NCBI GenBank assembly: GCA_040384665.1
Contig: JAZKIY010000015.1
Coordinates: forward strand, 13,246-77,245
Length of the DNA stretch: 64,000 nucleotides
Direction: 5' to 3'
Source of the DNA: PCRC01 sp040384665
GTDB taxonomy: Bacteria > Pseudomonadota > Gammaproteobacteria > Burkholderiales > Burkholderiaceae_C
The notes beneath the pieces are model-generated. The model saw nothing but the letters and a program-made list of their open reading frames with translations, searched no databases and had not been told where the DNA came from. The position numbers were made by a program, and so were the translations under genes. Position 1 is the stretch's first letter. Each line of letters opens with the position of its first letter. Shown in pieces: positions 49,336 through 57,676 of this stretch.

Positions 49336-49343
49336 GCGTTGAG

Positions 49344-50384
49344 ATGCGCATCGGTTCCGCCAAACAAAGCTATGCCGCCGACGCGGCCCTGTTCGACAGC
49401 GCCACCCAATGGCGCTGGGTGGCCCTGCTGGGCGCATCGCTGGTGGTGTTTCCGTTTGTGGCCAGCCAGTACTGGCTCTACATGGCCTGCCTGGTCGCCA
49501 TCAACATTGCCAGCGCCACCGGGTTGAACATCCTCACCGGCTACACCGGCCTGGTCAGCCTGGGGCAGGCGGCCTTCATGGGCCTGGGGGCCTACACCGT
49601 GGGTGTGCTGCAGCTGCGTTACGGCACGCCTTTTTTGCTGAACCTGCTGGCGGGGGGCTTTGTGGCCATGCTGGCGGGCATTGTGGTCGGGCTGCCGTCG
49701 CTGCGCGTCAAGGGCCTGTACCTGGCCATTGCCACCATCGCCGCAGGCGTGATCGCGCATTTTCTGTTTTCCCACTTCACCGCGCTCACCGGCGGTACCG
49801 CCGGCTTGACCGTGCCGCCGGCCTCGCTGTTCGGCATCCAGCTGGACACGGACTTCAGGCTGTACTGGGTGATCGTCCCCATCGCGGGTTTGATGTTGCT
49901 GGGGGCGGCCAACCTGTTCCGCACCCGCATCGGCCGCGCCTTCATTGCCATCCGTGACCGCGACATTTCCGCCGAGGTGCTGGGCATTCCGCTGCTGCCG
50001 TACAAGCTGCTGTCGTTCGCCATCTCGTCGTTTTACGCCGGTGTGGCCGGGGGGCTGTTCGCCTACTTCTTCCGCGCCATCACGCCGGAGAGCTTTCCGC
50101 TGCTGATGTCGATCTTCTTTCTCGCGGCCGTCATCGTCGGCGGCATGGGCACCATTCTTGGCAGCGTGCTGGGCGCGGTGTTCATGACGCTGGTGCCCGA
50201 GGTGCTGAAGATCGTGGTGGGCTGGTTGCCGCTGGGGGGCAACGCCACGCTGATCCTGTCGCCGGTGCGCACCATCGTTTTCGGTTTGATGATTGTTTTG
50301 TTCCTGATCTTCGAGCCGCATGGCCTGGCCGAAGTGTGGCGCCGCATCCGGCGGCTGTTCCACCTGTGGCCATTCCGCACCTGA
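49344..50384 (+). CDS. livM: Liv-type ABC transporter permease LivM
   Basis: 346 residues with about nine membrane segments. Family strips: LNILTGYTGLVSLGQAAFMG, GLPSLRVKGLYLAIATIAAG and GRAFIAIRDRDISAEVLGI, the cytoplasmic loop that contacts the ATPases. ATG at 49344 follows a GGAG site; an earlier in-frame ATG was rejected. Partner of LivH. Confidence 0.92.
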   Translation: MRIGSAKQSYAADAALFDSATQWRWVALLGASLVVFPFVASQYWLYMACLVAINIASATGLNILTGYTGLVSLGQAAFMGLGAYTVGVLQLRYGTPFLLNLLAGGFVAMLAGIVVGLPSLRVKGLYLAIATIAAGVIAHFLFSHFTALTGGTAGLTVPPASLFGIQLDTDFRLYWVIVPIAGLMLLGAANLFRTRIGRAFIAIRDRDISAEVLGIPLLPYKLLSFAISSFYAGVAGGLFAYFFRAITPESFPLLMSIFFLAAVIVGGMGTILGSVLGAVFMTLVPEVLKIVVGWLPLGGNATLILSPVRTIVFGLMIVLFLIFEPHGLAEVWRRIRRLFHLWPFRT

Positions 50385-50422
50385 GCCCGCTTTCAACCCG
50401 CAACAACGTCAAGGAGACTGAG

Positions 50423-51616
50423 ATGAGCTTGAGCAAACGCGATTTTTGCGCCACCAGCCTGGTGGCGGCCACCCTGCTGGCGCTCGCGCCCTCCGCGATG
50501 GCACAAAAGAAGGCGGCCGCGCCGCTGGAAGACATCGTCTTCGGTGGTTCGATCCCGCTGACCGGGGTGTTCGCCTTTGCAGGCATCGGCATTGATGCCG
50601 GCATCAAGGATTACCTGACCATCCTCAACGAAAGCGGTGGCGTGGCCGGCCGCAAGGTGAAGTATGTGGCCGAAGACACCGGCTACAAGGTCGACCAGTC
50701 AATGGCCGCCTTCAAGAAGATCACCAGCCAGAACAAGGTCAGCCTGTACTACGCCGACTCCACCGGCTTTGTGAAAGCCGTCAACCCCGAGCTGGAGCGC
50801 GTGGGCTCGGTGCTGATGACCGGCGCCTCGTTCGCCAAGGAAATCAGCAACGCGCAAAAGTACCCGCTGCAGTTCATGATGGGCCCCGACTACAGTGAGA
50901 TGGTCTCCATCCTGCTGCAGTACATCGCCAAGACCAAACCCGGCGCCAAGGTGGCGCTGGTGTACTCCGACACCGAGTTCGGCAAAGACCCGGTGGAAGC
51001 CGCCCGCGCCGACACCAAGAAGCTCGGCCTGAACCTGGTGACCGAGATCGTCACGCCGCCCGGCAGCGTGGACGTGTCGGCCGAGGTGGTGAAACTGCGC
51101 CGTGCCGCGCCCGACTACACCATCTTCCACGGCTATGTCTCGGCCCCGATCCCCGAGTTCATCAACCAGGCGCGTGGTCAGGGCCTGCAGACCCAGTTCA
51201 TGGGCACCTTCTGGAGCATGGACAAGACCACGGTGATGCGCATGGGTCCGAACGCCGACGGCTTCCTCGGCGTGATGCCTTACCGCTACTACGACGACAC
51301 CGACGGCAAAGCACCGATGCTGGACAAGATCCGCAAGATGCGCCCCGAGTACCAGAGTACGGCCTACATGCAGGGCTTCCTGGCCGCCATGCTGCTGACC
51401 GAAGCCGCCAAGCGCACGCTGGCCCAGGGCAATGAGCTGAACGGCAAGAACCTGAAGACCGCGCTCAGCTCCATCCGCAACTTTGACACCGGTGGTCTGA
51501 TTGGCGTGCCACTGTCCATCAAGGGCAATTCGATCCCGATTGGCCGCATCTACAAGGCCGATTTCAAGGCCCAGAAAATGGTGCCAGCGTCTGACTGGAT
51601 TTCCCTCCAGCAATAA
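50423..51616 (+). CDS. livK: Liv-type ABC transporter substrate-binding protein
   Basis: 397 residues. Signal peptide with a twin-arginine-free MSLSKRDFCATSLVAATLLAL ... SAMA start, then the periplasmic-binding fold: IVFGGSIPLTGVFAFAGIGI, LYYADSTGFVKAVNPELE, ALVYSDTEFGKDPVEAAR and GFLGVMPYRYYDD. It differs clearly from the LivK encoded at 43918, so the ligand is likely different. AAGGAGA ribosome site. Being between livM and livF, it is the dedicated binding protein of this system. Confidence 0.9.
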   Translation: MSLSKRDFCATSLVAATLLALAPSAMAQKKAAAPLEDIVFGGSIPLTGVFAFAGIGIDAGIKDYLTILNESGGVAGRKVKYVAEDTGYKVDQSMAAFKKITSQNKVSLYYADSTGFVKAVNPELERVGSVLMTGASFAKEISNAQKYPLQFMMGPDYSEMVSILLQYIAKTKPGAKVALVYSDTEFGKDPVEAARADTKKLGLNLVTEIVTPPGSVDVSAEVVKLRRAAPDYTIFHGYVSAPIPEFINQARGQGLQTQFMGTFWSMDKTTVMRMGPNADGFLGVMPYRYYDDTDGKAPMLDKIRKMRPEYQSTAYMQGFLAAMLLTEAAKRTLAQGNELNGKNLKTALSSIRNFDTGGLIGVPLSIKGNSIPIGRIYKADFKAQKMVPASDWISLQQ

Positions 51617-51633
51617 GCGACGAAAGCAAGGAC

Positions 51634-52446
51634 ATGGACAGCACCGACGCGATTCTGCAGGTCAACAACATCGAGGTCGTCTACAACAAGGCGATCCAGG
51701 TGTTGCGTGGCCTGTCGCTGTCCATTCCGCGTGGCCAGATCGTGGCCCTGCTCGGCAGCAACGGTGCCGGCAAGTCCACCACGCTGAAAGCGATTTCCAA
51801 CCTGCTGGAACTGCAGGACGGCGAGATGACCCGGGGTGACATCCGTTTCAACGGGCAGGACACCAAGGGTCTGGCACCGCACGCGCTGGTGCGCTCGGGC
51901 ATGTTCCACGTGATGGAAGGTCGCCACGTGTTTGAAGACCTGACCATCGAAGAAAACCTGGTGGCGGCCACCTACGCGTTGACAGGCAAGAAGGCCGGCA
52001 AGGCCGAGTTTGACGTGGTGTACGAGTACTTCCCCCGCCTGTTCGAGCGCCGCAAGGGCCTGGCCGGCTACCTCTCCGGCGGTGAACAGCAGATGCTGGC
52101 GATTGGCCGCTCGCTGATCGCCGAGCCGCAGCTGATCCTGCTCGACGAACCGTCTCTGGGCCTGTCGCCGGTGCTGGTGGAAACCATTTTCGAGATCATC
52201 GCCCGCATCAACGCCGAGCGCGGCGTGTCCATGCTGTTGGTGGAGCAGAACGCGTCCATTGCGCTGGCGGTGGCGCATTACGGCTACATCATGGAAACCG
52301 GCAAGGTGGTGATCGACAACACCGCAGAGAAACTGGCCGCCGACCCCGATGTGCGCGAGTTCTACCTCGGCGTGGGCAGCGAGGGCGGTGCCAGGAGTTT
52401 CAAGGATTTGAAGCACTACAAACGCCGCAAGCGTTGGTTGTCCTGA
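51634..52446 (+). CDS. livF: Liv-type ABC transporter ATP-binding protein LivF
   Basis: 270 residues. Walker A GSNGAGKST at 41-49, signature YLSGGEQQMLAIGRS, Walker B LILLDEPSLGLSP, switch VEQN as is usual for LivF. The C-terminus is extended and basic (FKDLKHYKRRKRWLS) compared with the usual family end. fadD follows after ten bases. Confidence 0.93.
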   Translation: MDSTDAILQVNNIEVVYNKAIQVLRGLSLSIPRGQIVALLGSNGAGKSTTLKAISNLLELQDGEMTRGDIRFNGQDTKGLAPHALVRSGMFHVMEGRHVFEDLTIEENLVAATYALTGKKAGKAEFDVVYEYFPRLFERRKGLAGYLSGGEQQMLAIGRSLIAEPQLILLDEPSLGLSPVLVETIFEIIARINAERGVSMLLVEQNASIALAVAHYGYIMETGKVVIDNTAEKLAADPDVREFYLGVGSEGGARSFKDLKHYKRRKRWLS

Positions 52447-52456
52447 AAGCGCGGCG

Positions 52457-54262
52457 ATGACTGAACTGTCTTATTCCCTGACCCTTCCACAGGTGCTGCG
52501 TGAGCAGGCGCAACGCCGCACCGACGTGGTGGCCATCCGCCAGAAAGAGCACGGCATCTGGAAGCCCCTCACGTGGGCTGGCTACCACGGGCGTGCACGG
52601 CATGTGGGCCTGGGCTTGCGCGCGGTGGGTTTGTCCGACGGTGGCCATGTGGGTGTGCTGTCGGAAAACCGCGTCGAATGGGTGTTGACCCAGCTCGGGG
52701 CGGGCCTGGTGGGCGGTGTGACCGTGGGCGTCTACCCCACCAGCCCGACGAATGAGATCGCCTACGTGCTGGCCCATGCCGACGCCGAGGTGGTGGTCTG
52801 CGAAGACCAGGAACAAAGCGACAAGGTGCTGGAAGCGCGTGACCAGTTGCCAAGGTTGAAAAAGATCGTGGTGATGGAGCGCAAGGGCCTGGACGATACC
52901 CGTGCGTTGGCGCCCGATCTGGTGGTTGGCTTTGCCGAACTGGAGGCGCTGGGGCGCGCCTCTGCCGACGGCGCCGTCATCGACGGCGTGCTGGCCCGGC
53001 AAACGCTGGACGACACCGCGCTGATCATCTACACCTCCGGCTCCACCGGCAAACCCAAGGGCGCGATGATCTCTTATGGCAACGTGGCGGCCATGGCGCC
53101 CGGGGTCATTGAGCGTCTGGGCCTGTCGCCCGACACCTCGCATTTGTCCTACCTGCCGCTGTGCCATGTGGCCGAGCAGATGCTGACGACCTTTGTCCCG
53201 CTCTACCTCGGCTCGCGGGTGGACTTTGGCGAATCCATCCGCACCGTGCAGGAAGACCTGCGCGAGGTGGCGCCCACCATGTTCCTCGGCGTGCCGCGCA
53301 TCTGGGAAAAATTGCACTCGGCCATCTCCATCAAGATGCACGAGTCCGGCGGACTGCGGCAGCGGGTCTACAACGCGGGCCTGAAAGCCTGTGCGCCGTT
53401 TGCCCACAAGGCGGCGCACCAGCGCAGCTTCAGCGAAAAGCTCACCTTCGGCGTGTACTACACGCTGATCTTCCGGGCGCTGCAAAACTTCATCGGCCTG
53501 CGCCGGGTGGGTGTGGCGCTCACTGGGGCAGCGCCGATTTCACCGGCCATCGTGCAGTTCTTTCGCACGCTGGGCGTGCCGCTGGTGGAGGTGTACGGCA
53601 TGACCGAGTCCAGCGGCATGGTGCTGGGCCAGCGGCTCGACCAGGTGCGTTTTGGCACCGTGGGTGTGCCCACCCAGGGCGTGGAGTACCGGTTGTCTGA
53701 CGTGGGCGAGCTGCAGATCCGCGGCGGCGTGGTGTTCCAGGGCTATTACAAAAACCCGGAAGCCACCGCCGGCAGCATTGTGGACGGCTGGCTGCACACC
53801 GGTGACGTGGTGGCCGAACAGGACGGCCAGATGCGCATCGTGGACCGCCTGAAAGACATCATGATCACCGCGGGCGGCAAGAACCTCACGCCGAGCGAAA
53901 TTGAGAACACGATGAAGACCAGCCACTTCATCAAAGAATGTGTGATCGTGGCCGACGCGCGCAAGTTTGTCGGCGCGCTGATCCAGATCGACTACGAAGC
54001 CGTGGCCCAGTGGGCCGAGTCGCGCAACCTGTCGTTCACCCATTTCCGCTCGCTGGTGGACACGCCCGAAGTGCGCGAACTGGTGCAGGCCGAGGTGGAC
54101 CAGGGCAACGCCAAGCTGGCCGAAGTGGCGCGCATCCGCCGTTTCCACCTGCTGACCAAGGAGCTGGACCACGACGACGGTGAAGTCACCGCCACCATGA
54201 AGGTCCGCCGTTCCAGCATCTACAAATCCTATGCCACCGAGATCGAGGCCCTCTATCGCTGA
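52457..54262 (+). CDS. AMP-dependent acyl-CoA synthetase (FadD-like, long-chain or aromatic acid)
   Basis: 601 residues of the ANL superfamily. P-loop IYTSGSTGKPKGAMISYGN near residues 191-209, the adenylate motif VYGMTESSG, then GWLHTGDVVAEQDGQMRIVDR and the ITAGGKNLTPSEIE hinge. It activates a carboxylic acid to its CoA thioester. Size resembles long-chain ligases, but the location in a Liv-type importer operon suggests the imported substrate itself may be the acid. Its 3' end overlaps the tetR start by 32 bases. Confidence 0.9.
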   Translation: MTELSYSLTLPQVLREQAQRRTDVVAIRQKEHGIWKPLTWAGYHGRARHVGLGLRAVGLSDGGHVGVLSENRVEWVLTQLGAGLVGGVTVGVYPTSPTNEIAYVLAHADAEVVVCEDQEQSDKVLEARDQLPRLKKIVVMERKGLDDTRALAPDLVVGFAELEALGRASADGAVIDGVLARQTLDDTALIIYTSGSTGKPKGAMISYGNVAAMAPGVIERLGLSPDTSHLSYLPLCHVAEQMLTTFVPLYLGSRVDFGESIRTVQEDLREVAPTMFLGVPRIWEKLHSAISIKMHESGGLRQRVYNAGLKACAPFAHKAAHQRSFSEKLTFGVYYTLIFRALQNFIGLRRVGVALTGAAPISPAIVQFFRTLGVPLVEVYGMTESSGMVLGQRLDQVRFGTVGVPTQGVEYRLSDVGELQIRGGVVFQGYYKNPEATAGSIVDGWLHTGDVVAEQDGQMRIVDRLKDIMITAGGKNLTPSEIENTMKTSHFIKECVIVADARKFVGALIQIDYEAVAQWAESRNLSFTHFRSLVDTPEVRELVQAEVDQGNAKLAEVARIRRFHLLTKELDHDDGEVTATMKVRRSSIYKSYATEIEALYR

Positions 54263-54932
54263 AGCAGCGTCCGCACCCCCCGCGCCCAAGGGCAGGGCGG
54301 TGGTGGCGTCCCCGTGGGAGCCGCAGGGTGAGCGTGCCCGGCTGCGCGCCAGCAAGCGCGAGGCGGTGCTGCGGGTGGCGGCGCAGATTTTCAATGAAAA
54401 AGGTTTCCACGCCACCTCGCTGGACGAGGTCGCCGAGCGGCTGAACATCACCAAACCCACGCTGTACTACTACGTCAAGAACAAGGACGAAATCCTGTTC
54501 GAGTGCGTCAACATTGGCCTGCAGATGCTGCAGGATGCCATTGGGAAGGTGGCGCTCAGCGGCGGCAGCGCCATCGACAAACTGGTGGCTGGCATGCACC
54601 AGTACGCCCGCATCGTCACCATGGACTTTGGCATGTGCGTGATCCGCGTGGGGGAAGACCCGCTGCCGGCGGAGAGCCAGCGCAAGCTGCGCCGCTTCAA
54701 GGCCGCGCTCGACAACGAATTCCGTGAGCTGATCCGCCAAGGCATTGCCGAAGGCAGCATCGCCCCCTGCGATCCCAAGATCGCCGCCTTCACCCTGGCC
54801 GGTGCGCTGAGCTGGATTGGCCGCTGGTACCAGCCCGGAGGCCCTTTGAAGCCAGACGAGATCGCCCACCAGTGCATTGGCCTGTTGATCAACGGCCTGG
54901 GCCAGCGGCCCACACCATCCCCCACTTCCTAG
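54231..54932 (+). CDS. TetR-family regulator of the liv-ligase cluster
   Basis: 233 residues. A long Pro/Ala-rich N-terminal extension of about 40 residues comes before the HTH: REAVLRVAAQIFNEKGFHATSLDEVAERLNITKPTLYYYVKNKDEIL. The C-terminal ligand domain includes WIGRWYQPGG, seen in acyl-CoA-type TetR regulators. It overlaps the ligase gene by 32 bases in another frame, so it is translated from the same message. It likely controls the cluster in response to the acid or its CoA ester. Confidence 0.88.
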   Translation: MPPRSRPSIAEAASAPPAPKGRAVVASPWEPQGERARLRASKREAVLRVAAQIFNEKGFHATSLDEVAERLNITKPTLYYYVKNKDEILFECVNIGLQMLQDAIGKVALSGGSAIDKLVAGMHQYARIVTMDFGMCVIRVGEDPLPAESQRKLRRFKAALDNEFRELIRQGIAEGSIAPCDPKIAAFTLAGALSWIGRWYQPGGPLKPDEIAHQCIGLLINGLGQRPTPSPTS

Positions 54933-54942
54933 GACGCCCGAC

Positions 54943-55731
54943 ATGACCACGCCCGACACCCAGCCCGTGCTCACCACCCGCAACGGCGCGGTGGTGCACC
55001 TGCAGTTCAACCGCCCGCAGCAGCTCAACACGCTGGACGTGGCCACCGCACAGGCCTTTCTGGCGGCCTGCCAGGCCATTGCGGCCGACGCCAGCGTGCG
55101 CGCGGTGGTGCTCAGTGGCGCAGGGCGCGGTTTTGGCGCGGGTGGCGACCTCGCCAGCTTCCGCGCCGACCCGACCGCCACCGCCGTGGCGGTGATCGAA
55201 CCCATGCACCAGGCGGTGCAGTTGCTGACCGGCCTGAACGCGCCGGTGATCGCCAGCCTGCACGGTGTGGTGGCCGGTGGCAGCCTGAGCCTGGCCACCG
55301 CCTGCGACCTCGCCATTGCCGCCGAAGGCACCAAATTCAACCTGGCCTACGTGAACGTGGCGGCCAACTGCGACGTGTCTGGCTCATGGCACCTGCCGCG
55401 CATCGTCGGCCTGCGCAACGCGATGCAGATCGCGCTGCTGGGCGACACCTTCCTGGCCGACGAAGCGCTGCGCCTGGGCCTGGTCAACCGTGTGGTGCCG
55501 GCCGACCAGCTGGTGGCCGAGACCGAGAAGCTGGCCCAGCGCCTGGCCAACGGGCCGACCCTGGCCATCGGCAGGCTGAAAAAACTGCTGCGTGCGTCGC
55601 TCGGCAACGACCTGCCGACCCAGCTCAACGCCGAACGCGACAACTTCCAGGCCAGCACCCAGACGCACGACTTCAAGGAAGCGCTGGACGCTTTCCTCAG
55701 CAAGCGCCCGGCGGTTTTCGAGGGCCGTTGA
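54943..55731 (+). CDS. Enoyl-CoA hydratase/isomerase family protein
   Basis: 262 residues, crotonase fold. SGAGRGFGAGGDLASF oxyanion loop near residue 65 and VIASLHGVVAGGSLSLATACDLAIA. The first catalytic glutamate position of true hydratases appears replaced in the NVAANCDVSGSWHLPRIVG strip, so isomerase or other crotonase chemistry is possible. It is the last gene of the liv-ligase cluster, 10 bases after the tetR stop, and should act on the CoA thioester made by the ligase. Confidence 0.88.
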   Translation: MTTPDTQPVLTTRNGAVVHLQFNRPQQLNTLDVATAQAFLAACQAIAADASVRAVVLSGAGRGFGAGGDLASFRADPTATAVAVIEPMHQAVQLLTGLNAPVIASLHGVVAGGSLSLATACDLAIAAEGTKFNLAYVNVAANCDVSGSWHLPRIVGLRNAMQIALLGDTFLADEALRLGLVNRVVPADQLVAETEKLAQRLANGPTLAIGRLKKLLRASLGNDLPTQLNAERDNFQASTQTHDFKEALDAFLSKRPAVFEGR

Positions 55732-55843
55732 CGCTGGCCGGCCGGCCCGGGGGCGTGGCATGGTGGGGGAAAACCGGGTTGTTGCGGGTAACACCTTCGC
55801 ATACATTTGACACCTTTGTGACAGCCCGCACCCAAGAACCAAC

Positions 55844-56332
55844 ATGAACAAGCACACCCCCCGCCTGGCTTTGACGCTCCCTCTGGCCTTGCTGACCACC
55901 ACCCTGTGGGCCCAGAGCAGCGCCGGCTTTTTTGACGATGCCGAAAAAGCCCGCCTCGCTGCCCGCAGCCCCGGTTGTCAGGTGGAGATCCTCAAGCTGC
56001 CGGAGAACAAACCGGTGGCGCTGGTCAGCAACACCAACATCGCGCGCGTCAAGGTGGGCAGCACGGTGAGCGAGCAGTACGTGCATTTCCGCAACAGCAA
56101 GGAAGTCAAGTTCGGCGGCCTCACACTGGCACCCGGTGGTGACTTTGTGGTCGAGGCCGCGCTGGTGAAGAACGGCGAAGAAGGCCTGTGCCAGCCCATC
56201 GGCTGCCGCAGCATTCCCGCCAAGATGACGATGGACGTCAGCGCCAAAGGCGGCAAGACCCGCATCCTCGACAGCGACGTGCTGGTGCAGGACGCCTGCG
56301 GCCGCGAAACGACCAAGCGGCTGATGAACTAA
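55844..56332 (+). CDS. Hypothetical secreted protein
   Basis: 162 residues. Signal peptide (LALTLPLALLTTTLWA|QS), then a mostly beta protein with four cysteines (SPGCQVE, GLCQPIGCRS, QDACGRE) that may form two disulfides. No recognised domain; the LAPGGDFVVEAALVK strip hints at an immunoglobulin-like fold. It is convergent with hpnE, the stops overlapping by three bases. No function can be assigned. Confidence 0.7.
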   Translation: MNKHTPRLALTLPLALLTTTLWAQSSAGFFDDAEKARLAARSPGCQVEILKLPENKPVALVSNTNIARVKVGSTVSEQYVHFRNSKEVKFGGLTLAPGGDFVVEAALVKNGEEGLCQPIGCRSIPAKMTMDVSAKGGKTRILDSDVLVQDACGRETTKRLMN

Positions 56333-57591
56333 AGCGCTGCCGCGGCGGCCAGCCCGCTGCGCACCGCGCCTTCCAGCGTGGCCGGGTAGGGGCCCGCCAC
56401 GTAATCCCCACAGGCCAGCAGCCCGGGCGCCACCTGCATCGGTGGCCGTTCCAGCCCCGGCGTGCAGGCAAAGGTCGCGCGTTTTTCCACCACGGTTTGC
56501 ACCGGCGTCAGGCCGTGCAGGCCGAGTTGTGTCCGGGCCTGGGCCAGCACCTGCTGCTGCAAGGCCTCACGCTCCCCCACGCTCGCGCTGACCACCCAGG
56601 CCAGCAGGCCTGCCGGGCCGCCCAGTTGGCCCCGGTCAAACACGAACTGCGCGGGAGCATCTGACCGGCTGGGCAGTGCCAGCAGCGGCGCTGACAGCCG
56701 TGCGGTGGGGCTGTGGGTGTACACCGTGGTGATGGCTTCAAAGCGCAGCGCCGCTGCAGTGGCTTGCCAGGGCATTGCGGTGTGCGGTAGCAGCCGCGCC
56801 GCCTCGGGTGCCGTGCAGGCCAGCACCACGCGGTCAAACGCCTGGCCGTCCACCTGCCAACCCCCCTGTGTGCTGGTGTGCAAAGCCGTGACCCGGTGGC
56901 CTGCGACCACCTGTGCACCCCGCTGCAGCAGCCACGCGGCCGCGGCGTCGGGCAGCAGCGCGCCCAGGTCGGTGCGGGGCAGCAGCAGGTCGGCGCCGCC
57001 GGGGCCAGCGAACAGGCTGTCTTGCAGCACGCGCAGGAACACCTGCGCGCTGGCCTGTTCGGCCGGTGTGTTCAAGGCCGAAACGCACAGCGGTTCGACC
57101 AGTGTGGCCACCACACGTGGGCTGAGGGTGCGGCCCAGTTCGGCGACGCTCAGCGTCTCTGCGCACGCAAAGCCCCCGAGGCGCCAGCGCAGCGCGGTGC
57201 GCAGCAGGCTCAGCTTGTCGCGCCAGGTCCAACCCCCGGCGCGCAGCACACCGGCCAGCAGGTTGAATGGGGCTGGGCCGGGGGGCACCCGCAGGCCAGA
57301 ACCATCGGGGTAGACCAGTGCCAGCGGCAGGCGCTGCAGTGCCGATTCAGGCGCAACGCCCACGGTTCGCATCAGCGCCAGGGTGTCGCGGTAGGCGCCG
57401 ATCAGGATGTGCTGGCCGTTGTCGAGCGTGACCGGCGTGCCGTCGGGCAGCGTGGCGGGCAGGGCGCGGGCGCGGCCCCCCAAGGTGCGGGCGGCCTCGA
57501 AGACGGTGACCGCATGGCCAGCTTGTGTGGCCGTTACGGCAGCAGCCAGACCGGCCCAACCCGCGCCAACAACGGCAACTTTCACAGGCAT
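56329..57591 (-). CDS. hpnE: Hydroxysqualene dehydroxylase HpnE
   Basis: 420 residues. N-terminal FAD-binding VAVVGAGWAGLAAAVTATQA, followed by FEAARTLGGRARA and LDNGQHILIGAY, the amine-oxidase fold used by HpnE. It reduces hydroxysqualene to squalene, the last step of the HpnCDE route from farnesyl diphosphate. ATG at 57591 is directly preceded by repeat R2 copy 2, so the leader of this gene is the repeat. The gene ends convergently with a hypothetical gene. It is the third gene of hpnC-D-E. Confidence 0.93.
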   Translation of the reverse strand: MPVKVAVVGAGWAGLAAAVTATQAGHAVTVFEAARTLGGRARALPATLPDGTPVTLDNGQHILIGAYRDTLALMRTVGVAPESALQRLPLALVYPDGSGLRVPPGPAPFNLLAGVLRAGGWTWRDKLSLLRTALRWRLGGFACAETLSVAELGRTLSPRVVATLVEPLCVSALNTPAEQASAQVFLRVLQDSLFAGPGGADLLLPRTDLGALLPDAAAAWLLQRGAQVVAGHRVTALHTSTQGGWQVDGQAFDRVVLACTAPEAARLLPHTAMPWQATAAALRFEAITTVYTHSPTARLSAPLLALPSRSDAPAQFVFDRGQLGGPAGLLAWVVSASVGEREALQQQVLAQARTQLGLHGLTPVQTVVEKRATFACTPGLERPPMQVAPGLLACGDYVAGPYPATLEGAVRSGLAAAAAL

Positions 57592-57660
57592 GCCGCAGCG
57601 CCGGGCCGCCCCAAGCAAGGCACGGCCCCCTCGGGGGGCAGGGAGCCACACGCAGTGGGC
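57592..57660 (-). repeat. R2 GC-rich repeat, copy 2 (hpnE leader)
   Basis: The 50-base core 57592-57641, read on the minus strand, is identical to 13068-13117 and ends at the base before the hpnE ATG. The adjoining part to about 57660 is diverged (CACTGCGTGTGGCTCC against CGCTGCGCGTGGTTCG). It fills the gap between hpnD and hpnE. Confidence 0.85.
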
Positions 57661-57676
57661 GACCGTGGGGGCAATC

